NCBI RefSeq assembly: GCF_000784835.1
Contig: NZ_JSFH01000006.1
Coordinates: 1 to 64,000 of the forward strand
Source of the DNA: Thermotoga sp. Mc24
GTDB taxonomy: Bacteria > Thermotogota > Thermotogae > Thermotogales > Thermotogaceae
Length of the DNA stretch: 64,000 nucleotides
Direction: 5' to 3'
Each line of letters starts with the position of its first letter. Position 1 is the stretch's first letter. Under the pieces are notes generated by a model. It ran no database searches and was not told the origin of the DNA. It worked only from the letters and a program-made list of their open reading frames with translations. Below, one piece after another: positions 8,629 to 16,872 of this stretch. The translations under genes and the position numbers were made by a program.

Positions 8629-9117
8629 TTGGTCAAGTCGAAAGAAGAACTCTTCAAAGAGCTGGAGAATTTCATAGAAGAAAATGGGTACGAGGGAAAG
8701 AAGGATGCACTCATACAGGTGCTTCACAAGGCACAGGAACTCTTCGGATATCTTCCCGCGGATGTTCTCGAGTACATCTCAGACAAACTCGACGTTCCTC
8801 TCTCGAAGGTTTATGGAGTGGTCACCTTCTACAACTTCTTCTCTACAAAGCCAAAGGGAAAACATCAGATCAAGGTTTGTCTCGGTACCGCGTGTTACGT
8901 GAAGGGTGCGGACAGAATCTTCGAAAGATTCCTCGAAGAACTCAAGGTGAATCCGGATGAACCCACCAGTGATGGTATGTTCTCCGTTCATGGTGTGAGA
9001 TGTCTTGGAGCGTGCAGCATGGCACCGGTTGTCATGGTGGATGAAGACGATTTTTACGGCAGAGTAACTCCCGATATGGTGCCTCAGATCATCAGTAAGT
9101 ACAAGCGGGAGGGATGA
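8629..9117 (+). CDS. NuoE/HydC-like [2Fe-2S] subunit
   Basis: A 24-kDa-subunit (NuoE/HoxE/HydC) homologue of 162 residues. The helical N-terminal domain (ELFGYLPADVLEYIS) precedes a thioredoxin-fold [2Fe-2S] domain with ligands in CLGTACYVKG and RCLGACSMAP. It should pass electrons between an NAD(H)-linked flavin and iron-sulfur subunit. The TTG at 8629 is chosen because AGGAGG lies 8 nt upstream; a GTG at 8587 lacks a site. It is the first gene of a four-gene unit whose members overlap or sit close together. From memory this corresponds to TM0012 next to TM0011 and TM0010. Confidence 0.9.
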   Translation: MVKSKEELFKELENFIEENGYEGKKDALIQVLHKAQELFGYLPADVLEYISDKLDVPLSKVYGVVTFYNFFSTKPKGKHQIKVCLGTACYVKGADRIFERFLEELKVNPDEPTSDGMFSVHGVRCLGACSMAPVVMVDEDDFYGRVTPDMVPQIISKYKREG

Positions 9118-9119
9118 GG

Positions 9120-9500
9120 ATGGCCAAGGTGAAGAGTCTGGAGGAGCTCATGAAGATAAAGGAACAGGCTCTGAAGGATCTCCAGCTGAGGGGCGAAACA
9201 GGTAAAAGAGGGAAGATAACTGTTGCGATGGGTACGTGTGGAATAGCGGCGGGTGCCAAAGAGACTCTGAAGGCGATCGTTGAAGCCCTCAATGAATACA
9301 ACATAAACGATATAGCGGTTGTTCAGTCGGGTTGCATGGGACTCTGCGAGGTGGAACCCACCGTTGAAGTGAGGCTCGAAGGTCAGGAGCCAGTCATATA
9401 CGGAAGGGTCACTCCGGAAAACGCAAAGAGAATCGTGAAGATGCACATACTCGAAGGAAGGGTCGTCGAAGATCTGGTGGTCAAAAGAGGAGAAGCCTGA
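9120..9500 (+). CDS. Small thioredoxin-like [2Fe-2S] ferredoxin
   Basis: A 126-residue protein with an N-terminal helical stretch and a thioredoxin-like [2Fe-2S] domain; cysteines sit in MGTCGIAAGA and SGCMGLCEVEP. Such domains occur free or fused to NuoF-type subunits in NAD-linked hydrogenases. Here it is a separate gene, and the next gene begins with a second copy of the same type of domain. Two ATGs are possible; 9120 is preferred because GGGAGGG is then 6 nt away. It overlaps the end of the NuoE-like gene's stop region and is surely co-translated. Confidence 0.88.
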   Translation: MAKVKSLEELMKIKEQALKDLQLRGETGKRGKITVAMGTCGIAAGAKETLKAIVEALNEYNINDIAVVQSGCMGLCEVEPTVEVRLEGQEPVIYGRVTPENAKRIVKMHILEGRVVEDLVVKRGEA

Positions 9501-9518
9501 CTCTGGAGGTGAAGGAAA

Positions 9519-11342
9519 GTGCCGCTCACAACGAACACGATCCTTATCTGTGCAGGTGGAGCGTGTATTTCCGCCGGCGAAAAGAGTGTCAAAGATGCCT
9601 TCGAAGAAGAATTGAGAAAGTACGGCCTCGATGAAGTTGTCAGGGTGATAGAGACCGGTTGTATGGGAGCGTGTACTCTGGGGCCGATCGCCGTGATCTA
9701 CCCGGAAGGTGTGTTTTACCAGAAGCTCACGCCAGATGCGGCAAGAGAGATCGTTGAAGAACACATTTTGAAGGGAAGGATCGTGGAGAAGTACCTTTAC
9801 AAAGCTCCCGAAGGAAAACCTGTTCCAAGGGTCCATGAGGAAGTGCCTTTCTTCAAGAAACAGGTCAGGATCGTCACAAGGAATCTCGGTGTCATAGATC
9901 CCACGAAGATAGAGGAGTACATCGCAAGAGACGGATACTTTGCCCTTGCAAAGGCTCTTCAGATGAAACCGGAAGACGTGATAAGGGAGATAAAGGACAG
10001 CGGACTCAGAGGAAGAGGAGGAGCGGGTTTTCCAACAGGGCTCAAGTGGGAACTCGCGGCAAAGCAAAAGGCCGAGAAGAAATTCGTTGTCTGTAACGCG
10101 GACGAAGGAGATCCGGGTGCTTTCATGGACAGATCGGTTCTTGAAGGAGATCCACACGCCGTCATAGAGGGAATGGCAATAGCCGCCTACGCGATAGGTG
10201 CTCAGAAGGGGTTCGTTTATGTCAGGGCGGAGTATCCTCTCGCCATCGAAAGGCTCAACATCGCACTGAATCAGGCAAGAGAGTACGGTTTTCTTGGAGA
10301 AAACATAATGGGAACGGATTTTTCCTTCGATATAGAGATCAGAATCGGTGCGGGTGCGTTCGTTTGTGGTGAGGAAACCGCGTTGATGGCCTCCATAGAG
10401 GGTGAGAGAGGCCAGCCGAGGGTGAAGCCTCCCTATCCCGTTGAGAAGGGACTCTGGGGATACCCCACAGTGATCAACAACGTTGAAACACTTGCGAACG
10501 TACCCTGGATCATCAGAAACGGTGCGAAAGAGTTCAGAAAATACGGGACGGAGAACTCTCCGGGGACGAAAGTGTTCGCTCTCGCTGGTAAAGTGAAGAA
10601 CACAGGTCTTGTGGAAGTTCCCATGGGAATCACACTCAGAGAGCTCATATACGAGATTGGAGGAGGAATAGCCGGAGACAAAAAGCTGAAAGCCATCCAG
10701 ACTGGGGGACCGAGTGGAGGATGTATCCCCGCTGAGTATGTGAACACTCCTGTTGATTTCGAATCCCTCCAGAAACTCGGTGCAATCATGGGTTCTGGTG
10801 GAATGATAGTGATGGACGAAGACGACTGTATGGTTGACGTCGCAAGGTTCTTCCTCGAGTTCACCGTGGAAGAATCCTGTGGAAAATGTACGCCCTGTAG
10901 AGAAGGAACGAAGAAGATGCTCGAAATCCTGGAGAAGATCACTTCCGGCGAGGGAACAGAGGAGGACATAGAAGAGCTCGAAAAGCTGGCGCATGTGGTA
11001 AAGGACACTTCCCTCTGTGGACTTGGTCAAACCGCACCGAATCCTGTTCTTTCCACACTCAGATACTTCAGAGACGAGTATCTGGCGCATGTCAGAGAGA
11101 AGAAGTGTCCATCCAAGAAGTGTAAAGCGTTGATCAGCTATGTGATTGATCCTGAAAAATGTGTTGGATGTACCGCGTGTGCGAGAGTCTGTCCTGTTCA
11201 GTGTATAAGCGGTCAGGTGAGGCAGCCTCACGTGATAGATCAGGCGGAGTGTGTCAGGTGTGGTAGCTGTATCGAAGTCTGTAGGTTTGGAGCTATAAGT
11301 AAGGTTACTCCAGCCCTGCCGGTGGAGGAGGCGGTAGAATGA
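9519..11342 (+). CDS. NuoF/HydB-like NADH-binding flavoprotein with ferredoxin domains
   Basis: A 607-residue flavoprotein. In order: a thioredoxin-like [2Fe-2S] domain (CAGGACISAG, TGCMGACTLGP), the FMN/NADH-binding NuoF core (GLRGRGGAGFPTG, CNADEGDPGAFMDR), a [4Fe-4S] motif CGKCTPCREG with a fourth Cys in SLCGLGQ, and two C-terminal [4Fe-4S] motifs (CVGCTACARVCP, CVRCGSCIEVC). This is the layout of the HydB subunit of electron-bifurcating hydrogenases, but no catalytic H-cluster subunit is encoded nearby. The GTG at 9519 follows TGGAGGTGA by 6 nt. Redox partner unknown; the next gene is ferritin-like. Confidence 0.93.
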   Translation: MPLTTNTILICAGGACISAGEKSVKDAFEEELRKYGLDEVVRVIETGCMGACTLGPIAVIYPEGVFYQKLTPDAAREIVEEHILKGRIVEKYLYKAPEGKPVPRVHEEVPFFKKQVRIVTRNLGVIDPTKIEEYIARDGYFALAKALQMKPEDVIREIKDSGLRGRGGAGFPTGLKWELAAKQKAEKKFVVCNADEGDPGAFMDRSVLEGDPHAVIEGMAIAAYAIGAQKGFVYVRAEYPLAIERLNIALNQAREYGFLGENIMGTDFSFDIEIRIGAGAFVCGEETALMASIEGERGQPRVKPPYPVEKGLWGYPTVINNVETLANVPWIIRNGAKEFRKYGTENSPGTKVFALAGKVKNTGLVEVPMGITLRELIYEIGGGIAGDKKLKAIQTGGPSGGCIPAEYVNTPVDFESLQKLGAIMGSGGMIVMDEDDCMVDVARFFLEFTVEESCGKCTPCREGTKKMLEILEKITSGEGTEEDIEELEKLAHVVKDTSLCGLGQTAPNPVLSTLRYFRDEYLAHVREKKCPSKKCKALISYVIDPEKCVGCTACARVCPVQCISGQVRQPHVIDQAECVRCGSCIEVCRFGAISKVTPALPVEEAVE

Positions 11343-11767
11343 TAGGCCCAAGGGATCTTCTGAATATAGCTTTGAGGATCGAATCAACCGGTTACTCTTA
11401 TTACAAGAATCTCGCGGAGAAAACGGAGGGGGAAACGAAGGCACTCTTTGAACGGCTGGCGGAACAAGAGAGGGACCACTCCAGAAAGTTCAAGGAGATC
11501 CTAGAAAAATACGAGCAGGATCTTAACCCATCCGATGAGGTGCTCGGCTATCTCGAAGCTCTCGCAGAGATCTCTATCTTTCCCAAACTCGAAGAAATTC
11601 CCCCTGATGATCTGAGAGAAGCCGTGAGAAGGGCCATCGAAGTGGAAAAAGATTCCATAGTCTTTTACAGCGAAATATTGAGCTACGTACCGGAGAAAGA
11701 ACCCGTTCAGGCGATCATCGATGAGGAGAAAAAGCATCTGAGGGACCTTCTGAGACTGGAAGTGTGA
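11339..11767 (+). CDS. Ferritin-like/rubrerythrin-domain protein
   Basis: A 142-residue all-helical protein with two ExxH-type half-sites (LAEQERDHSRKF and IDEEKKHLRDLL) plus the Glu residues of a four-helix di-iron bundle (RIESTGY, RAIEVEKDS). It has no rubredoxin domain. Proteins like this reduce peroxide or store/redox-cycle iron, using NAD(P)H-linked electron donors. Its ATG overlaps the stop of the flavoprotein gene (ATGA), strongly suggesting a shared function with the preceding NADH module. A strong terminator follows. Confidence 0.85.
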   Translation: MIGPRDLLNIALRIESTGYSYYKNLAEKTEGETKALFERLAEQERDHSRKFKEILEKYEQDLNPSDEVLGYLEALAEISIFPKLEEIPPDDLREAVRRAIEVEKDSIVFYSEILSYVPEKEPVQAIIDEEKKHLRDLLRLEV

Positions 11768-11772
11768 AGATA

Positions 11773-11796
11773 CCCCGCCGGACGGCGGGGTTTTTG
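11773..11796 (+). terminator. Intrinsic terminator after ferritin-like gene
   Basis: A 7-bp CCCCGCC/GGCGGGG stem with a 4-nt loop, followed by five T and G. It closes the NuoE-like operon. Confidence 0.85.
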
Positions 11797-11802
11797 TTCA
11801 AA

Positions 11803-12477
11803 TCATTCCACCTCTGCCAGAACGCTGACGGGTCCACCGTCCAGCCCCTTGAATCTCAAAGGAAGAGCGATCACACGTTTTATCTTCTTTCCAGCGACAA
11901 GTTCTAAATTCACATCTTCGAATATGATGATGGGTCTTTTGCTGCTGAATTTCTTCGACAAAAGCCATCTGTGCGCGGGGTAGTTTTCTTTTTCACCCAA
12001 CACGATGGGATCGGCACTGAGAAAATCGAGCATGACCGCTTTGAGAGAGGGGACAGATTCCCTCAGAAAACGAGCCAACTCTTTTGAAATGCCGGGGAAC
12101 ATGTACCTGTAGGTTGCAGGATCTGTTCTTCTCAACTTCGCAAAACCCGATCTGAACATGAGAAGATCCACACCATTCAGATCCAGTTCTTCGATATCTT
12201 CGATGGTGAAGAGTTCCATTGGTTTCTTCTCCCTGTCCACGAGCAGGGGTTTTTCAAAAATGAAGTATTCAAGAGGTATCTGATCCAATGTCCAGCCCTC
12301 TTCACAAAAATGGTAAGGGGCGTCCACGTGTGTGCCTGTGTGCGAGAAATGATGAATCATCGTCGTGTTGGCGGCATCTCCCCGCTCTATTCTGCTTGTC
12401 GGCTCAAAATAGTCCGGCGGGTTGTCTGGGTAGGTCAACATTCTCTCTTCTATAGGGTAAGATAATTCTATGAACAT
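11803..12477 (-). CDS. Putative metal-dependent cyclase/kynurenine formamidase-like hydrolase
   Basis: A 224-residue member of the 'cyclase' family (PF04199), which includes kynurenine formamidase and isatin hydrolase. The family's metal-binding pattern HxGTHxDxPxH is seen as HTGTHVDAPYHF. The substrate is unknown; amide hydrolysis is the family's general chemistry. The ATG at 12477 follows AGGAAG by 8 nt; an in-frame GTG at 12486 is possible. It is transcribed divergently from the transglutaminase-like gene, with only 33 bp between the starts, so the two may share control. Confidence 0.82.
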   Translation of the reverse strand: MFIELSYPIEERMLTYPDNPPDYFEPTSRIERGDAANTTMIHHFSHTGTHVDAPYHFCEEGWTLDQIPLEYFIFEKPLLVDREKKPMELFTIEDIEELDLNGVDLLMFRSGFAKLRRTDPATYRYMFPGISKELARFLRESVPSLKAVMLDFLSADPIVLGEKENYPAHRWLLSKKFSSKRPIIIFEDVNLELVAGKKIKRVIALPLRFKGLDGGPVSVLAEVE

Positions 12478-12510
12478 GTCTGTCACTTCCTTTCTGGGGG
12501 AGGTATCAAT

Positions 12511-13827
12511 ATGGAGTTTCTCTTTTACAGTTTACCAGAGGAGGTTGTCAGAGAAGAAACGCTGGGGAACTTTTCAGTCGCCTTGAAATTGATCGACGAC
12601 TTTCTGAAAAAAGACCTCCCTTCACTTCAGCGTGAAAGACTCATCTACGAAAAAGAAAGAATCGAAAGACTTCTCGAGGATTATCCCTTCACCGAAAAAG
12701 AAGCGTTGAAGAAGATGATGGAGATGTTTGGAGGTTTCTCGGAGGAAGAGTTTCAGTACCTCATGAACGAAGGAGCGCTCGACTACATCGTCGTGGAAGG
12801 TGAGAAGAGATTCGAAAGGCGTTTCTTCCATAACCTTGCCTTCGCCAGGCCGGAGTACAGAGAAAGACTCAGGAAAGATGAAAAAAGCGAGAAAGCAAAG
12901 AAAATTCTTCACGAACGACTGGAACGTCTCACAAAGGGTGAGAATCCGAAAAAGTACAGAGTAAGAGCGAGAATAACTTTGAAACTGAAGGAAACGTCTT
13001 CCAGGCACCGGGTATGGCTTCCATTTCCCAAGGAAGGGCTTCAGATCGAAGGTGTGAAACTTCTAAAAACAAGCCACGAAAGTTACTACATTTCACCGAA
13101 CGATGCTCCGCAAAGAACCATCTATTTCGAAAGCGAAGACAGCACCTTTTTCGTGGAATTCGAGTACACTATTAGGGAGTGGGTGAACCACGTTGATCCT
13201 GAAAGGGTTTCAGAGAAGAACACAGGGCTTGAAGAGTTCTTAAAAGAAGAACCTCCACACATCGTTTTCACTCCGAAACTCAGGTGGTTAACACAAACAG
13301 TGGTAGGCGACGAGATAAACCCATACCTCAAAGCGAAAAGAATATACGACTGGATCACATTTAACGTGAGGTACTCCTACGTGAAACCGTACGCCCTGTA
13401 CGAAAACATAACAGATTTTGTGGTGAACAATTTGAAAGGTGATTGCGGTTTTCAGGCGCTTCTTTTCATCACTATGTGCAGGATCGCTGGTGTTCCCGCA
13501 AGGTGGCAATCTGGATGGTACATAAACCCGGTCTTCGGTTCTCCCCACGACTGGGCACTTTTTTACGTGGAACCCTACGGGTGGCTTCCTGCGGATCTTT
13601 CCTTTGGTGGTGCAAGAAGGGACAACGAACCTTTCAGGAAGTTCTACTTTGGAAACCTGGATGGCTTCAGAATGGTGGCAAACGATGGTTTCATGAAAGA
13701 TTTCGATCCGAAAACTCGTTTTGTGAGAAACGACCCCACAGACAACCAAGTTGGAGAAGCGGAGAGCGAAGAGAAACGTCTACCGTTCGAAAGTAGTATA
13801 GAAGTGATTGGTTTCGAGGAGGTGTGA
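12511..13827 (+). CDS. Transglutaminase-like (papain-like) cysteine peptidase
   Basis: A 438-residue protein without a signal peptide. A charged, helical N-terminal half precedes a transglutaminase-like domain with the triad Cys312 (KGDCGFQALLF), His346 (HDWALFYVEP) and Asp362 (LPADLSF). Bacterial members act mostly as peptidases or amidases. It is followed 3 bp later by a dipeptide epimerase gene, which suggests handling of peptides, perhaps cell-wall peptides; this link is inference. The start ATG follows GGGGGAGG closely. Confidence 0.85.
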   Translation: MEFLFYSLPEEVVREETLGNFSVALKLIDDFLKKDLPSLQRERLIYEKERIERLLEDYPFTEKEALKKMMEMFGGFSEEEFQYLMNEGALDYIVVEGEKRFERRFFHNLAFARPEYRERLRKDEKSEKAKKILHERLERLTKGENPKKYRVRARITLKLKETSSRHRVWLPFPKEGLQIEGVKLLKTSHESYYISPNDAPQRTIYFESEDSTFFVEFEYTIREWVNHVDPERVSEKNTGLEEFLKEEPPHIVFTPKLRWLTQTVVGDEINPYLKAKRIYDWITFNVRYSYVKPYALYENITDFVVNNLKGDCGFQALLFITMCRIAGVPARWQSGWYINPVFGSPHDWALFYVEPYGWLPADLSFGGARRDNEPFRKFYFGNLDGFRMVANDGFMKDFDPKTRFVRNDPTDNQVGEAESEEKRLPFESSIEVIGFEEV

Positions 13828-13830
13828 AAA

Positions 13831-14865
13831 ATGTCGAAGATCGTGGACGTGAAGCTTTCTCTCAAGAGATACGAATACGAAAAGCCGTTTCACATAACTG
13901 GGAGCATATCTTCCGAGAGCAGAAATGTCGAGGTTGAGATCGTTCTGGAAAGCGGCGTTAGGGGGTACGGAGAGGCGTCCCCTTCTTTTAGAGTGAACGG
14001 TGAAAGGGTGGAAGCGCTCCTTGTGATAGAGAACGTTGTGAAAGAGATGATCGCAGGCATCGATGTGCGAAACTATGCCAGAATCTTTGAAGTCACGGAC
14101 AAGCTCTTCGGATTTCCGAGTTTGAAAGCAGCCGTTCAGTTTGCTACGCTGGACGCTCTCTCTCAGGAGCTTGGAACACAGGTCTGTTATCTCCTCGGAG
14201 GAAAAAGAGATGAGATAGAGACGGACAAAACAGTTGGAATAGACACCATCGAAAACCGTGTGAGTGAGGCAAAGAAAATATTCGAAGAGGGTTTCAGAGT
14301 GATCAAGATCAAGGTTGGAGAGAACCTGAAGGAAGACATCGAAGCTATGGAAGAGATAGCAAGGGTCACTCGAGGAGCAAAGTACATAGTTGACGCGAAC
14401 ATGGGCTACACACCGAAAGAAGCGGTGGAATTCGTGCGGGCAGTATATCAGAAGGGAATAGACATCGCTGTGTACGAACAGCCTGTGAGGAGGGAAGACA
14501 TTGAAGGCTTGAAGTTCGTGAGGTTCCACTCACCGTTTCCCGTTGCGGCGGACGAATCCGTGAGAACGAAGTTCGATTTGATGAGGCTCGTGAAGGAAGA
14601 GGCGGTTGATTACGTGAACATAAAACTCATGAAGTCTGGAATTTCCGACGCTCTTGCCATAGTGAAAATAGCAGAATCGGCTGGTTTGAAGCTCATGATC
14701 GGATGCATGGGAGAATCCTCCCTCGGGATAAACCAGAGTGTTCACTTTGCACTCGGAACAGGGGCTTTTGAGTTTCATGACCTCGATAGTCACCTAATGC
14801 TGAAGGAAGAAATCTTCAGAGGAAAATTCATCCAGGATGGTCCGAGAATGAGGGTGAAAGAGTAA
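13831..14865 (+). CDS. Dipeptide epimerase (L-Ala-D/L-Glu type), enolase superfamily
   Basis: A 344-residue muconate-lactonising-subgroup enolase-superfamily enzyme. Catalytic Lys pair in KIKVG, metal ligands in DANMGY, YEQPV and ADESV, and the second Lys in NIKLMKSG. From memory this is TM0006, shown experimentally to epimerise dipeptides such as L-Ala-D/L-Glu. The likely role is recycling of murein peptides. GGAGGTG precedes the ATG, 3 bp after the transglutaminase stop, and the end overlaps the helicase start by one base. Confidence 0.92.
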   Translation: MSKIVDVKLSLKRYEYEKPFHITGSISSESRNVEVEIVLESGVRGYGEASPSFRVNGERVEALLVIENVVKEMIAGIDVRNYARIFEVTDKLFGFPSLKAAVQFATLDALSQELGTQVCYLLGGKRDEIETDKTVGIDTIENRVSEAKKIFEEGFRVIKIKVGENLKEDIEAMEEIARVTRGAKYIVDANMGYTPKEAVEFVRAVYQKGIDIAVYEQPVRREDIEGLKFVRFHSPFPVAADESVRTKFDLMRLVKEEAVDYVNIKLMKSGISDALAIVKIAESAGLKLMIGCMGESSLGINQSVHFALGTGAFEFHDLDSHLMLKEEIFRGKFIQDGPRMRVKE

Positions 14866-16817
14866 TGACGGTTCAGCAGTTCATAAAGAAACTCGTGAAA
14901 CTTGTAGAACTCGAAAGAAACGCGGAAATAAACGCAATGCTCGACGAGATGAAGCGACTCTCGGGAGAGGAAAGAGAGAAAAAGGGTCGTGCCGTTCTGG
15001 GCCTCACAGGAAAGTTCATAGGAGAAGAACTTGGATACTTCCTTGTGAGATTTGGAAGAAGAAAGAAGATAGACACGGAGATTGCTGTGGGTGATCTTGT
15101 TCTCATGAGCAAAGGAAATCCTCTCAAAAGTGATTACACAGGAACAGTGGTGGAAAAGGGAGAACGTTTCATCACGGTAGCAGTTGATAGACTTCCATCG
15201 TGGAAGCTCAAAAATGTGAGGATAGATCTCTTTGCAAGTGACATCACGTTTAGGAGACAGATAGAGAACTTGATGACGCTTTCTCCAGAAGGGAAAAGAG
15301 CCCTTGAGTTTCTCCTTGGAAGAAAAAAGCCTGAAGAATCGTTTGAAGAGGAGTTCACTTCTTTCGATGAGGGTTTGAACGAAAGTCAGAGAGAAGCGGT
15401 TTCTCTCGCTCTTGGAAGTTCCGATTTCTTTCTCATACACGGCCCCTTCGGGACGGGGAAGACCAGAACACTCGTGGAGTACATAAGACAGGAAGCGGCA
15501 CGTGGAAAGAAGATTCTGGTCACAACGGAGAGCAATCTTGCTGTGGATAACCTCGTGGAGAGGCTCTGGGGAGAGGTGTCTCTGGTAAGAATTGGCCATC
15601 CTTCGCGCGTGTCTTCTCATCTGAAGGAGTCCACACTCGCACATCAGATCGAAACGGACGATGAGTACGAGAAAGTAAAAAAGATGAAGGAAGAACTCAC
15701 AAAGTTGATCGAAAAAAGGGACAGTTTCACAAAACCTTCACCGCAGTGGAGAAGGGGGCTCAGCGACAAGAAGATCCTGGAGTACGCGGAGAAAAACTGG
15801 AGTGCCAGGGGAGTTTCTAAGGAAAAGATAAAAGAGATGGCAGAGTGGATAAAGTTGAATAATCAGATTCAAGATATTAGAGAACTCATAGAACGCAAAG
15901 AGGAAATAATAGCGAACAGGATAGTACGGGAAGCACAGGTTGTGCTTTCTACCAATTCGTCCGCAGCTCTGGAAATAGTATCGGGAATTGTTTTCGATGT
16001 GGTAGTTGTTGACGAAGCTTCTCAGGCAACCATTCCAAGCATTCTCATCCCCATATCGAAAGGCAAAAAGTTCGTCCTCGCTGGGGATCACAAACAGCTT
16101 CCTCCCACGATACTCTCAGAAGACGCGAAGGACCTTTCGAGAACACTGTTTGAAGAACTCATAAATCGATACCCCGAGAAGTCTTCTCTTCTCGATACCC
16201 AGTACAGAATGAACGAACTCTTGATGGAATTCCCGAGTGAAGAATTTTACGATGGAAAACTGAAGGCAGCCGAGGAAGTCAAAAACATAACACTCTTTGA
16301 CCTTGGAGTAGAGATACCGAACTTTGGAAAGTTTTGGGATGTCGTTCTCTCTCCAAAAAACGTTCTGGTCTTCATAGACACGAAAAACAGACCCGACAGA
16401 TTCGAAAAGCAAAGGAAAGACTCTCCCTCGAGGGAAAATCCGCTGGAAGCACAAATCGTGAAAGAGATTGTGGAAAAACTTCTTTCCATGGGAGTGAAAG
16501 AGGATTGGATCGGGATTATCACTCCCTACGATGATCAGGTGAATCTCATAAGAGAGCTGATCGAAGAAGAGGTGGAAGTACACAGTGTAGACGGTTTCCA
16601 AGGAAGGGAAAAAGAGGTCGTCATCATTTCGTTTGTTCGCTCGAACAAAAACGGTGAAATAGGGTTCCTCGAAGATTTGAGAAGGTTAAACGTTTCGCTC
16701 ACACGAGCAAAAAGAAAGCTGATAGCGACGGGAGATTCGAGCACACTTTCTGTTCATCCAACTTACAGAAAATTCGTGGAATTTGTGAAAAAGAAAGGAA
16801 CCTATGTGATCTTTTGA
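14865..16817 (+). CDS. SF1 DNA/RNA helicase, Upf1/IGHMBP2-like
   Basis: A 650-residue superfamily 1 helicase. Motif I is GPFGTGKT (193-200), motif II VVDEASQ (D383-E384), motif III LAGDHKQLPPT, motif V/VI VDGFQGREKEVVIISFVRS and NVSLTRAKRKL. The N-terminal 170 residues include the beta-barrel typical of the Upf1/IGHMBP2 group. A role in nucleic-acid maintenance is likely but not specified. The ATG overlaps the last base of the epimerase gene (TAATG), so it is translationally coupled to the peptide-metabolism genes although no functional tie is obvious. Confidence 0.9.
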   Translation: MTVQQFIKKLVKLVELERNAEINAMLDEMKRLSGEEREKKGRAVLGLTGKFIGEELGYFLVRFGRRKKIDTEIAVGDLVLMSKGNPLKSDYTGTVVEKGERFITVAVDRLPSWKLKNVRIDLFASDITFRRQIENLMTLSPEGKRALEFLLGRKKPEESFEEEFTSFDEGLNESQREAVSLALGSSDFFLIHGPFGTGKTRTLVEYIRQEAARGKKILVTTESNLAVDNLVERLWGEVSLVRIGHPSRVSSHLKESTLAHQIETDDEYEKVKKMKEELTKLIEKRDSFTKPSPQWRRGLSDKKILEYAEKNWSARGVSKEKIKEMAEWIKLNNQIQDIRELIERKEEIIANRIVREAQVVLSTNSSAALEIVSGIVFDVVVVDEASQATIPSILIPISKGKKFVLAGDHKQLPPTILSEDAKDLSRTLFEELINRYPEKSSLLDTQYRMNELLMEFPSEEFYDGKLKAAEEVKNITLFDLGVEIPNFGKFWDVVLSPKNVLVFIDTKNRPDRFEKQRKDSPSRENPLEAQIVKEIVEKLLSMGVKEDWIGIITPYDDQVNLIRELIEEEVEVHSVDGFQGREKEVVIISFVRSNKNGEIGFLEDLRRLNVSLTRAKRKLIATGDSSTLSVHPTYRKFVEFVKKKGTYVIF

Positions 16818-16840
16818 CCTGAAGCATATAACAAAAAACA

Positions 16841-16865
16841 TTCCCCACTCACGTGGGGATTTTTC
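16841..16865. terminator. Bidirectional terminator between helicase gene and CRISPR array
   Basis: A 7-bp TCCCCAC/GTGGGGA stem with a 4-nt loop. On the plus strand it is followed by TTTTTCC and ends the helicase mRNA. On the minus strand it is followed, after ATG, by six T and lies just past the last repeat, so it could also end the pre-crRNA. Confidence 0.75.
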
Positions 16866-16872
16866 CATTTAT

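Noticed and set aside
9084-11444. A 786-codon open frame on the minus strand opposite the NuoF-like gene
   Set aside because: It is the antisense frame of a strongly conserved flavoprotein with iron-sulfur motifs, has no ribosome site, and shows no recognisable domain.
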